From assembly GCA_020634935.1 (NCBI GenBank), contig JACKAT010000001.1, positions 62,001 through 126,000 on the forward strand: DNA of 64,000 nucleotides. Reading direction: 5' to 3'. The position numbers and the translations under genes are program-made. This stretch comes from Anaerolineales bacterium. GTDB taxonomy: Bacteria > Chloroflexota > Anaerolineae > 4572-78 > J111. Below, piece after piece: positions 16,044-23,680 of this stretch (position 1 is the first letter of the stretch; each line of letters opens with the position of its first letter). The notes below the pieces were generated by a model. The model was not told the origin of the DNA, did not search any database, and saw only the letters and a list, made by a program, of their open reading frames with translations.

Positions 16044-16871
16044 ATGTTAAACATAGTCAGAGCTGATCAACGTATTATCACCCTTACCAGACTCCTTCCC
16101 TTTGTTCTGATCTGGCTGCTCATTCCGCTCATTACCCATTCAGCCTCACTGCCAAGCTCAAAATCATCTGACCCATACCATCCACTTGAGATATTTGACT
16201 CGATGCCAGGGCTGCCGCTGGCCTTTGTCCCTCAAGAACGATTTCTCGATACCCCGGCGGGGTTTTCCGTGCGCAGCTCGGCAGGGACGCTCTTTTTTAC
16301 CCAGGCCGGGATGATCCTCTCCTTGCCGTATTATCCGGCCCGAACGAATCAATCGCCCTTATTGGTAGAGACACTGCGTATTCAGTTTGAAGGCGCTAAC
16401 CCCTATCTGACGATCGAAGGCATCGACCCGCTGGCGGGTTCCCTCAACGATTTCACCGGCAACGATCCCACGCAGTGGCAAACCAATCTGCCCACGTTCG
16501 CCGGAATAGCTTACGTTGACCTACACCCTGGGATCAACTTGTATTACGAAGGCCAGCAGGGCTGGCTAAAAGGTACCTATTTTATCGCGCCCGGAGCCGA
16601 TCCGTCTCGGATTGCCTGGCGTTATGCCGGCGCCGATGAAGTTGAGATCGACCCCCTCACCGGCGATCTGCTCGTCACGCTTATCCTCACAGCAACCGGG
16701 GATACTTATCACCTGCGCGAACAAGCGCCTAACGTCTGGCAAGAGATCCACGGCAAACGGGTACCGGTTGAAGCTGGTTACGTGATTACCGGTGAGCGGA
16801 TCACTTTTTCGCTGGGCGCATACAACCCGGCTTACGCTTTGATCGTTGATCGATCCTACGCTGGCCAATAA
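16044..16871 (+). CDS. Exported SBBP-type N-terminal domain protein (stand-alone)
   Basis: This 275-aa protein has a signal-like hydrophobic stretch (about residues 15-33) and is probably exported. The body matches the domain that normally precedes SBBP beta-propeller repeats: QERFLDTPAGFSVRSSAGTLFF, then YVDLHPGINLYYEGQQGWLKG with FIAPGADPSRIAWRYAGAD. In such proteins this is followed by hundreds of residues of propeller. Here the gene stops at LIVDRSYAGQ, exactly where the propeller would start. Ribosome site GGGGA lies before the ATG. Its role is unknown; a surface protein is likely. It converges with the ABC ATPase gene, two bases apart. Confidence 0.6.
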   Translation: MLNIVRADQRIITLTRLLPFVLIWLLIPLITHSASLPSSKSSDPYHPLEIFDSMPGLPLAFVPQERFLDTPAGFSVRSSAGTLFFTQAGMILSLPYYPARTNQSPLLVETLRIQFEGANPYLTIEGIDPLAGSLNDFTGNDPTQWQTNLPTFAGIAYVDLHPGINLYYEGQQGWLKGTYFIAPGADPSRIAWRYAGADEVEIDPLTGDLLVTLILTATGDTYHLREQAPNVWQEIHGKRVPVEAGYVITGERITFSLGAYNPAYALIVDRSYAGQ

Positions 16872-16873
16872 CC

Positions 16874-17656
16874 TTAGCCGCTCATTTCCTTGTGAGGCAC
16901 GGCCTGAGCCAACTGCTCATCGACAATCTCTCCATCCGCTAGCGTAATCGTTCGGGTAACGTGGCTGGCTAAATCGGGGTCGTGGGTGACCATGAGGATA
17001 GTTTTGTCATTTTCGACGAGTTGGGAAAACAGATTGAAGATCGACGCGGCAGTGGTGGAGTCTAGATTGCCGGTCGGTTCGTCGGCCACGAGAATGGGCG
17101 GATCGTTGGCCAGGGCGCGAGCAATGGCCACGCGCTGCTGCTGGCCGCCGGAAATGGCGGTTGGGAGTTTGTAAGCGTGGTCGGTCATCTCCACCTGGGC
17201 CAGAAGATCCATGGCCCGCTCTTCGCGTTCATTCAAAGGGTACATATCGCAAAAATCCATCGGCAGCATGACATTTTCGACCACCGTTAAGGTGGGCAGC
17301 AGTTGAAAAAACTGAAAGACCACACCGATGTTTTTGCCACGCCAAACGGCAATTTGCCCCTCGTTTAGGGTATGGACCGCCGTGTCGCCGACAAAGACTT
17401 CGCCGGAGGTGGGGCGGTCGATACCGGTTAGCATGTTAATCAAGGTCGATTTGCCGCTGCCCGATTTGCCGACCACCGCCACAAATTCGCCCGGATCGAC
17501 CAACAGATCGATCCCTTTTAGGGCGTAAAATATCCCCGCTTCTCCCTGGTAGGTTTTGACAACCTGGCGCAGTTCGATCAGATGATCGTTGCCGTGTTTG
17601 TAACGACCATTTTCAGGGATCGCTCTGGCCGGTTTGCGCCTTAGCCAGTTAAACAT
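16874..17656 (-). CDS. ABC transporter ATP-binding protein (MacB/LolD type)
   Basis: This 260-aa ATPase has all nucleotide-binding motifs: Walker A VGKSGSGKST, Q-loop VFQFFQLLPTLTVVENVMLPM (typical of the MacB/LolD/FtsE-like group), signature AISGGQQQRVAIARAL, Walker B ILVADEPTGNLDS and switch MVTHDPDL. Such ATPases power FtsX-like permeases in lipoprotein or peptide export. No permease gene is adjacent, so the partner is elsewhere. The frame is open to 17785, but ATG at 17656 with GGAG 8 bases before it is the likely start. Confidence 0.88.
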   Translation of the reverse strand: MFNWLRRKPARAIPENGRYKHGNDHLIELRQVVKTYQGEAGIFYALKGIDLLVDPGEFVAVVGKSGSGKSTLINMLTGIDRPTSGEVFVGDTAVHTLNEGQIAVWRGKNIGVVFQFFQLLPTLTVVENVMLPMDFCDMYPLNEREERAMDLLAQVEMTDHAYKLPTAISGGQQQRVAIARALANDPPILVADEPTGNLDSTTAASIFNLFSQLVENDKTILMVTHDPDLASHVTRTITLADGEIVDEQLAQAVPHKEMSG

Positions 17657-17774
17657 AATGAACTCCGGTGATATGAAATTTGGTACGGAGAGATCATTGG
17701 TCAAAGTGGGCCATGTGTCAAATGGCCGGGCCGCGTTTGATCTTGGGATCATCGCTCCTCTGGAAATAATGGTC

Positions 17775-17834
17775 TGGAGCGTCAAAGTTTACTTTGACCT
17801 AACCGTGAATGACAAAGCTTGCTTTGTCGCTCCA
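17775..17834. repeat. TGGAGC palindromic element, copy 4
   Basis: TGGAGCGTCAAAGTTTACTT at the left and GACAAAGCTTGCTTTGTCGC plus TCCA at the right, each half also a small hairpin. The layout is the same as copies 1 and 6. Confidence 0.75.
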
Positions 17835-17887
17835 CTAGATCCTCATTCTCGGTGTCGTCATATGGAGACCGCCGTACTCCCTCTATT

Positions 17888-17917
17888 TTGTTACTGAGGC
17901 GACCGCTATGATATAAT
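17888..17917 (+). promoter_or_regulatory. Candidate sigma-70-type promoter
   Basis: TTGTTA (17888-17893) and TATAAT (17912-17917) are separated by 18 bases. They lie 87 bases before the start codon at 18004. Seen by eye only. Confidence 0.4.
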
Positions 17918-18003
17918 TGTGATTGTTAATAAATGTTAACCGTTGACCATTGCTTTTAGATTATTCGAATACGATTGTATCCCCCTAATCCAAAGGAGTA
18001 TCT

Positions 18004-18309
18004 ATGTCTAATTTAGAAGAGCATTCCATGGAGTTAGAACGTGTCCATCCATCCGGAGCGGAGGAATGGGTGTGTCACACCTGTGGCCGAAGATTTTTAT
18101 TGACATGGCCGCCGGATTATACTAAAGTGATCATCAATGCCGGCGATGAACAGGCCGTTCACAATGGTAGTAAAGGCGGCGTGCGACTGGGGCGGCCGCA
18201 GGTCGAGCGACTGGCCGAGCCGACCTTATCCGAAGATGTCCGCCGCGAACTGGAAGCGTGGCTTGAAGAAATCGACATCGACGGCCAATTGGGTCTGGCC
18301 GGACAATAA
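18004..18309 (+). CDS. Small zinc-ribbon-like hypothetical protein
   Basis: This 101-aa protein has one CxxC pair (WVCHTCGRRFLLTWPPDYTK, about residues 24-43) and a hydrophilic C-terminus with an acidic helix (SEDVRRELEAWLEEIDIDG). There is no second Cys pair, so a full zinc site would need a dimer or other ligands. Clear ribosome site AAAGGAG and a candidate promoter upstream argue that it is real. The function is not recognised. It converges with the next gene, with a strong hairpin between them. Confidence 0.7.
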   Translation: MSNLEEHSMELERVHPSGAEEWVCHTCGRRFLLTWPPDYTKVIINAGDEQAVHNGSKGGVRLGRPQVERLAEPTLSEDVRRELEAWLEEIDIDGQLGLAGQ

Positions 18310-18313
18310 AAAT

Positions 18314-18348
18314 GGCCCGACGGCGCAGGGGGTTGCGCCGTCCAGGCC
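18314..18348. terminator. Hairpin between convergent genes
   Basis: A perfect 9-bp stem GACGGCGCA / TGCGCCGTC with a 6-base loop, extended by GGCC...GGCC. It sits 10 bases after the zinc-ribbon gene and about 30 before the end of the convergent one. There is no T-run, so factor-independent termination is only plausible. Confidence 0.5.
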
Positions 18349-18374
18349 GACGAGTTAAGAGATTATATTGCTAA

Positions 18375-18839
18375 TTAGGTGCCTTGCTTGTCAGATTCGT
18401 AGAACTGGATGATCGGCAACTCGCAGAACCCTGCCATCGGGCCGGGTTTGTCACAGCGGGGGGTGCGGTAGGTTAAGGCCACAACCAGTTTGTAAGGAAC
18501 GGAGCAGTGCTCGGGCTTGACGGTACCCGGTCGCACTTTGATCTCGTACGAGTAGCGGCCATCGCCACAGGGCTCCAGGGGTACGCGCACTTCGCCGTAC
18601 GGCAGGACGAATTCAGGGCCAGGGCCAATCGATTCCATGTAAAGGTGCAGACACCAGGTTCCACAGATACAATCGGTTAAAGCGCCTTCGAGGTACCAGT
18701 CAACCTTAACTGACCAGTCTTTATCGCTGCGGATAATGTAGTTGGTGGGCTTGCCATCTTCCAAAATCGCGGCGGTAATGCCCCCTTTGAGCGGCGGTTC
18801 GACTGGGGTGGTAACCTCAAAATAGTGTTTTTCAGACAT
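18375..18839 (-). CDS. Hypothetical Cys-containing beta-rich protein
   Basis: This 154-aa protein has no signal peptide or membrane segment. Its strands (SVKVDWYLEGAL, YSYEIKVRPG, YKLVVALTYRTP) suggest an immunoglobulin-like sandwich. Cysteines at about residues 57, 59, 63 (CICGTWC), 91, 111, 129 and 138 could bind metal or form cross-links. AAGGAG lies 8 bases before the ATG. I do not recognise the family. It could bind a partner on a surface, but that is speculation. The 164-base spacer up to 19003 shows nothing. Confidence 0.6.
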   Translation of the reverse strand: MSEKHYFEVTTPVEPPLKGGITAAILEDGKPTNYIIRSDKDWSVKVDWYLEGALTDCICGTWCLHLYMESIGPGPEFVLPYGEVRVPLEPCGDGRYSYEIKVRPGTVKPEHCSVPYKLVVALTYRTPRCDKPGPMAGFCELPIIQFYESDKQGT

Positions 18840-19003
18840 TGTAAGTCTCCTTCTAAAGAATAGGTTTTGGGGTTAAATTGAGGATGGTTCCGGCCTCCGG
18901 ATAGCCGTCCGCATCCGACTGCTGATGTTCTCGAGAACTATCGTCTAACTGGCCCCAGTCTACCAATAGCCACTCAAAATTGACTCAGTTTTCGCTCAAA
19001 TTT

Positions 19004-20701
19004 TCAATGAGTTGATGATTGGGGATAAACCCACTCTTCAAATAACGGCGTGAGATCGCATCGACAATGTTGCTGGGCTAACCGTTTGAAATCGTCACCG
19101 GTCGCGATGCGCCAGCGATAGGTGGTGGCGTAATCCTGCAAAAATGCATCGAACGCTGTCTGCCCCATTGTTTCGGCTAACTGAGTGATAAAGAGCGGCC
19201 CTCGCCCGTAAATGATGCCGCTGTACTCATCCACCGAGTAATCCCGCACCGGCAGGCCGATAGGAACATCGGCCTGGCCAACGCGCGCCCAGCGCCGTTC
19301 CAGCGAACTTCTGAAGCCAGCACCGGCCTGTTCGTCGTAAACGTCGTTGTAGTAAAGAATGGTGGCATACTGCGCCAAAGCCTCATCGAGCCACGGCTCA
19401 TCGACCTGATCATTGCCCACCAGGCTGTAGAACCACTGGTGAGCGACCTCGTGAGCCACCACCCCTTCCAGCAAACCGGGCGTGGCCTGGCCTCTAACCT
19501 GACCGGCCTGGTCGTACAAGTCAAGCAAAATGGCGACGATGCCCGGATACTCGATGCCCAACGCAAAGTTAGTGGTGCCGACCAGATCAAATTCGGTGAA
19601 CGGATACGGGCCAAAGCGCCGGTTAAAATGCTCCAGGGCTTGAGCGGCCTGATCCAATGCCACTTCCGCACCGTCAAGCAGGTTCGCCGGTGCGTAGCTG
19701 TTAACCGTAACCTGCCCCACCACGCGGCTGACAACTTCGTAACTGCTGCTGGTCACTAAGTAAAAGTCCCGAACCGGCCCGGCGGCAAAGGTCACTGTTT
19801 GCTGCATGGCCGATTCGTTGCGTTCAATTTCGACGCCGGATGCCACTAGAGTTTGGCCAGCCGGAGCAGTAACTCGCACCACATAAAAACCGGCGTCGGC
19901 GTAAACTACATCGCCGACGGTGGGGGCGATTTCCACATTCCAGCCCTCGTCATCATACACGGCGATCATTGGATAAACGTGGGCCAGCGCCAGTACATCC
20001 TTTGAAAAGGCAAAAGCGCCGTAGTTGCCGCCTTCGCCGGCAGGTACCTGCACCGCAAAATCCATGGCAATAACCATCGACTCACCTGGCGGCAGCGGCG
20101 CGGCCAGCGGTACCCGCAGCGCGCTGTCACGTAGTTCGTAGACGGGTTCGGCAGATTGGCCGTTGACGGCCAGGTCGGAAACTCGACTTTGTCCGCCGGC
20201 CAGGTTAGGGAACAGGCGGAAATAGATGTCATCAAGCGGACAGCTTCCATATTGGTGTAAAAAATGGCTTCTTGACCTTGGATTGAGGTTCAAATTGTCG
20301 CCAATTAGCAGGTTTATGTGGTAAATGCTGGCCCCTGGCAGCTTGTCGAGAATAGATTGTTGGGAGTCGAGCAGGCCAGCTTTAAAGATCGAGCGATCTT
20401 CCCAAGGTATTTCAAATAGGGAAGCGGGTAGGATTGGGGTTGGCGTCGGCGTTGGTGCGTTCAGGGGTTGGTGGGGCGCTGGGAGAAGGTTCGAGCGTTG
20501 ATGTCGGCGAGGGCGAGGCTGTTGGGGAAGGGGGTAACGGAGATAAAGTTGGCGTCGATGTTGGGGATGCCGCGCAGTTGGAGTCGCCGTGGTGGTGAGT
20601 GTGATGCTTGGCGCAGCAGCTAATTGACCTGAATGGGTGCAGCCGACCAGCAGAAGAGCCAGCCCCGGTAGACAAAGAAAAGGGGATGTTTTGTTCGGCA
20701 T
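19004..20701 (-). CDS. M1 family metallopeptidase lipoprotein, with two compensated frameshift segments
   Basis: This 565-aa zinc aminopeptidase-like protein begins MPNKTSPFLCLPGLALLLVGC, a lipoprotein signal with lipobox LVGC, so it should be anchored outside the membrane. The active site is HEVAHQW with the third zinc ligand in WLDEAL (HEXXH, 18 residues, E), and NFALGIEYPG replaces the GAMEN-like loop. Two segments read badly in the main frame. At about 20461-20572 the linker is Arg/Gln/His-rich, while the neighbouring frame gives the expected Pro/Thr/Ser linker (PTSTPTLSPLPPSP). At about 20238-20288 the neighbouring frame gives IQGQEAIFYTNMEAV, as expected for this fold. Each segment needs one insertion and one deletion. 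Confidence 0.8.
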   Translation of the reverse strand: MPNKTSPFLCLPGLALLLVGCTHSGQLAAAPSITLTTTATPTARHPQHRRQLYLRYPLPQQPRPRRHQRSNLLPAPHQPLNAPTPTPTPILPASLFEIPWEDRSIFKAGLLDSQQSILDKLPGASIYHINLLIGDNLNLNPRSRSHFLHQYGSCPLDDIYFRLFPNLAGGQSRVSDLAVNGQSAEPVYELRDSALRVPLAAPLPPGESMVIAMDFAVQVPAGEGGNYGAFAFSKDVLALAHVYPMIAVYDDEGWNVEIAPTVGDVVYADAGFYVVRVTAPAGQTLVASGVEIERNESAMQQTVTFAAGPVRDFYLVTSSSYEVVSRVVGQVTVNSYAPANLLDGAEVALDQAAQALEHFNRRFGPYPFTEFDLVGTTNFALGIEYPGIVAILLDLYDQAGQVRGQATPGLLEGVVAHEVAHQWFYSLVGNDQVDEPWLDEALAQYATILYYNDVYDEQAGAGFRSSLERRWARVGQADVPIGLPVRDYSVDEYSGIIYGRGPLFITQLAETMGQTAFDAFLQDYATTYRWRIATGDDFKRLAQQHCRCDLTPLFEEWVYPQSSTH

Positions 20702-20729
20702 CGCGGTTTCCTCGTATCGAATAAAGGAC

Positions 20730-20784
20730 TGGAGCATCAAAGCTCTGCTTTGGTCGAGTTTGACAAAGCAAGCTTTGTCGCTCG
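20730..20784. repeat. TGGAGC palindromic element, copy 5
   Basis: TGGAGCATCAAAGCTCTGCT at the left and GACAAAGCAAGCTTTGTCGC at the right; the right terminus is altered (TCG instead of TCC). It lies upstream of the M1 peptidase gene. Confidence 0.65.
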
Positions 20785-20800
20785 TCTCTGGAAATACATC

Positions 20801-20828
20801 GGTAGGACAAACTTAAGTTTGTCCTACC
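20801..20828. repeat. Perfect 28-bp palindrome
   Basis: The half site GGTAGGACAAACTT is followed directly by its exact complement AAGTTTGTCCTACC. It lies between the phosphatase gene end and the M1 peptidase start. A close relative is at 10833-10857, and weaker ones are at 807-857. Confidence 0.85.
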
Positions 20829-20865
20829 AATATCTTCTTTATCGCTTTAGCGATACGGTCTGAAA

Positions 20866-21426
20866 CTAAGTCGCTACTTCAAAAATTTCCCAGGCCGCAT
20901 TCTTGGGCAGCAGCGACCAAATTTCGGCGGCAGGATAATCCTGATAGCGGATTTTGAGCAAGGCGATGGGGAGCTTGTGGGTAAAGAGAGCCACTGTACC
21001 GTTGGGATGCCGGGCAGCGATATCATCGATGGCGGTGAAAACGCGGTCTTGGAGCTGTGGTAAGGTTTCGCCGCCGGGTGGAGAGCGCCGCCACGGATCA
21101 GACTCCCAGCCGTTGATGGCCTCTGGCCAGCCGGCTCGAATATCGCCGATGAGAACGCCCTGCCATTCGCCTTGATGAATTTCGCGTAGGCGTTCATCTA
21201 AATGAATGGGTAAATTAAGTTTGTCAGCCAGCGCCTCGGCGGTGAGTTTGGCTCGAGCCAGGTCGCTACTATAGATGGCGTCGAATTTGAGGACGGATAA
21301 CGCCTCGGCGGTGACTTGAGCCTGACGGAAGCCGTTTTCAGTCAGAGGCGGATCGAACTGACCCTGATAGCGGCCCTCGACGTTCCAGGGGGTTTCACCG
21401 TGACGGATCAGGTAAAGGGTGGTCAT
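20866..21426 (-). CDS. gpgP: Histidine phosphatase, likely glucosyl-3-phosphoglycerate phosphatase
   Basis: This 186-aa protein is of the phosphoglycerate mutase-like superfamily. The catalytic motif LIRHGETPWN is at the N-terminus with RYQGQFDPPLTENG, the acid residue is in LREIHQGEWQG, and the second His is in ALFTHKLPIALL. Its ATG overlaps the stop of the GpgS-fusion gene by four bases, so the two are translated together. In mycobacteria the phosphatase that completes glucosylglycerate synthesis belongs to this superfamily, which supports the GpgP call. On sequence alone it could be a general phosphatase. The longer frame to 21465 lacks a ribosome site. Confidence 0.65.
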   Translation of the reverse strand: MTTLYLIRHGETPWNVEGRYQGQFDPPLTENGFRQAQVTAEALSVLKFDAIYSSDLARAKLTAEALADKLNLPIHLDERLREIHQGEWQGVLIGDIRAGWPEAINGWESDPWRRSPPGGETLPQLQDRVFTAIDDIAARHPNGTVALFTHKLPIALLKIRYQDYPAAEIWSLLPKNAAWEIFEVAT

Positions 21427-23381
21427 ACCAGCATCTCCTCCTCCGTATCGCGATCCTCGGTCCATTCAAAATCGACCCCGCTCCAGTTGCTGATGTTGTG
21501 CCGGGCGCGATATTCCGGGATAGTGACGATCGGCTGGCGGCGCTGATCAGAGATGGGATGCTCTTCCAATGAGTAACCATCCATTTCATGGCGAATAATT
21601 TTCATCGTGCGGTTAACCTCGTTTAGCAGAGTCACCTCCTGTCGTTGCTCCAGGTGGTCGATAAAGACCTGGATGATAGCAAAAGCCATGCGACTTAAGG
21701 CGCGTAACGATTGATTGTGATGAATTCGCTCGCGTAGGTCAACCTGAGCGATGGCGCTAATGCCGTACTGTTCCACCAAGTTGAGTAGCAAGCCGGTTTC
21801 AACCCCGTATCCCACATAAAAGGGCATACGCTCCAGCGCCTTACGCCGGCCGGCATATTCGCCAGCCAACGGTTGAATGATGCCCGACAGTTCCGGATAG
21901 AACAAATTGAACATGGGGCGGGCCACCAATTCGGTCACACGGCCGCCGCCGCCAGCTTGAAACGATTCCCCGACTTTGAGTGGCCGGCGGTAAAAGCCCT
22001 TAACGTACTGGACCGAATCGTGCCGGAGCAGCGGTCCTAGAATACCGTAGACAAAGCGGGGATGGATGTTCACAATGTCGGTGTCGATCCAAGCAATGAG
22101 ATCCCCCTTGAGCACGTGCAAGCTTTTCCAAAGCGCCTCGCCCTTGCCCCGGACCGAGCCGTACTGAGGTAAAATTTCGCTGTGCTGGTAAACCGGGATG
22201 CCCAACTCGAGCGCCGATTCAACCGTATAGTCGGTTGAGCCGGAGTCGATTAGAACAATTTCGTCCAGTAGCGGCACCTTTTTCATCAATGTATCTTGCA
22301 TGGTTTTGATTATTTTACCAACCGTTTCTTCTTCATTCAAGGCCGGTAGGCCTAAACTGATGGTCAGTTTTTGGGCCTCTTTAAGGGCCACTAGCCGTTC
22401 TAAATCTTCAAATTCCTGGCTACTGAAGGTGTTTTCGGCAAACCATTTGTCAACCACAACAGCCGTGGTGGTCGCCGGTAGGGGTTCCGGTTTATTCCAT
22501 TTGCCCATTTCAACCAAAGGCGGCGGGCGATGGGTGCGGACCACCATTAACGGTCCCGACGCTTTTTTATGGAGTTGGCGGGGAATATGCCCAATAGCCA
22601 GCGCCCCCCGGCCAGGAGCCGCTTCCGAGGCGCCCATAATGACCAGATCATGGTGCTCCATTTGCTCCAAGATAGCCGTCAGCGCATCAGCCGGAACGCG
22701 CAGCTCTCGTTTGATTTGGGGATGGCCCTGGCTGATGCGGGCCATTTCCCGGTAGATTTGCTGGCTGCGGGGGCTGTGATCGTCATCGGTGGCGTATAAC
22801 ATGGTAATGTCTGCCCCAGAGGCTTTGGCCAGAGATAGGGCTACCTCCAACGTCAGGGGAGCCTCCTGGCTGCCCCGCATCGGCATCAAGATGTTTTTGA
22901 GTTGCAAGGGTGCTTCGCCGCTCACAACAACCACATGACAATCTAAATGACCGAGTAACGAATCTAAATTGATGGCGAAGAGTTCTCGATTCTCCTCTTT
23001 CCGCCAGGGTAAAACGACCAGATTGGCCTTCTCTTTGGCGACAATGGTGGCCAGGGCACGCCAAGGCTCGTGAACAACCCGGATACGGGGTTTAACATAG
23101 ATGGGGCTGCTTTTAAACCGGTCTTGAATCTGATCCAAGGTGGTCCGGCTGGTTTGGGCCTTGATAGTGCCGGTCGTCAAGGACTCGCCTTCGGGTACCA
23201 AAACCATTCCCACCAATACCACCCGGCCGTTTTGAGCGCGGGCCAAAGCCAGGGCGGTGTTAACCAACCACTCGGCTTGCTCATGATCGAAAATCGGCAC
23301 AACCACTGTAAAGCCGCTCGTTCTGGCGATTTTGGGTTTGGGTGACCCTATCTCTTCATATTGTTTTCTCTTTTTTGCCAT
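21423..23381 (-). CDS. gpgS: Fusion: two universal stress protein domains + glucosyl-3-phosphoglycerate synthase
   Basis: This 652-aa protein has three parts. Residues about 22-155 and 158-288 are universal stress protein folds; the second shows LVIMGASEAAPGRGALAIGHIPRQL, close to the GxxGxxxxG-type ATP loop. Residues about 305-640 form a GT2/GT81-type enzyme: NEEETVG, LIDSGSTDYT, DTDIVNIHPRF, YVKGFYRRPL, GGGRVTELVARP, PLAGEYAGRR and GYGVETGLLLNL match GpgS in order. GpgS makes glucosyl-3-phosphoglycerate from NDP-glucose and 3-phosphoglycerate. AAGGAGGG precedes the ATG. Known GpgS proteins lack the USP part (about 300 extra residues). Nucleotide sensing by the USP domains is an inference. 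Confidence 0.85.
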   Translation of the reverse strand: MAKKRKQYEEIGSPKPKIARTSGFTVVVPIFDHEQAEWLVNTALALARAQNGRVVLVGMVLVPEGESLTTGTIKAQTSRTTLDQIQDRFKSSPIYVKPRIRVVHEPWRALATIVAKEKANLVVLPWRKEENRELFAINLDSLLGHLDCHVVVVSGEAPLQLKNILMPMRGSQEAPLTLEVALSLAKASGADITMLYATDDDHSPRSQQIYREMARISQGHPQIKRELRVPADALTAILEQMEHHDLVIMGASEAAPGRGALAIGHIPRQLHKKASGPLMVVRTHRPPPLVEMGKWNKPEPLPATTTAVVVDKWFAENTFSSQEFEDLERLVALKEAQKLTISLGLPALNEEETVGKIIKTMQDTLMKKVPLLDEIVLIDSGSTDYTVESALELGIPVYQHSEILPQYGSVRGKGEALWKSLHVLKGDLIAWIDTDIVNIHPRFVYGILGPLLRHDSVQYVKGFYRRPLKVGESFQAGGGGRVTELVARPMFNLFYPELSGIIQPLAGEYAGRRKALERMPFYVGYGVETGLLLNLVEQYGISAIAQVDLRERIHHNQSLRALSRMAFAIIQVFIDHLEQRQEVTLLNEVNRTMKIIRHEMDGYSLEEHPISDQRRQPIVTIPEYRARHNISNWSGVDFEWTEDRDTEEEMLV

Positions 23382-23680
23382 TATACTGTCCCTCCTTAGC
23401 TCTTTTATTTATGATTATGAGTCGATTTTGAAATGCCTGGTTGCAAGTCAACAAACCGGGGTATATGCTGCTCCGAAAAATCGGCTGCCTGACACCTCCT
23501 TTATGAGATGAGTTTTTTGGTAATTTTATCTTTCTGACAATCCTATGTTTATGGGCGTCGAAGGTGGAATGTGAAGGGGTGCGCTTAAATTAGCCCGTTC
23601 CAAGAACTCATCCGTCGGTTATATCAAATATTTATGGTTGAAATAGACTAGGCTCTACAGTGAGCAGCCTGTTGAGAACG
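23382..23680. other. Intergenic region, nothing distinct
   Basis: These 299 bases lie between a GT4 gene and the GpgS fusion gene, all on the minus strand. I see no gene, no strong hairpin and no repeat copy. A promoter for the GpgS gene may lie here, but I could not define one. Confidence 0.4.

Larger units (their letters stand above)
17657..18003. other. Intergenic region with repeat and candidate promoter
   Basis: It holds a TGGAGC element (17775-17834), the associated word CATTCTCGGTGTCGTC (about 17845), and a candidate promoter (17888-17917) for the small zinc-ribbon gene at 18004. No gene was found. Confidence 0.5.
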
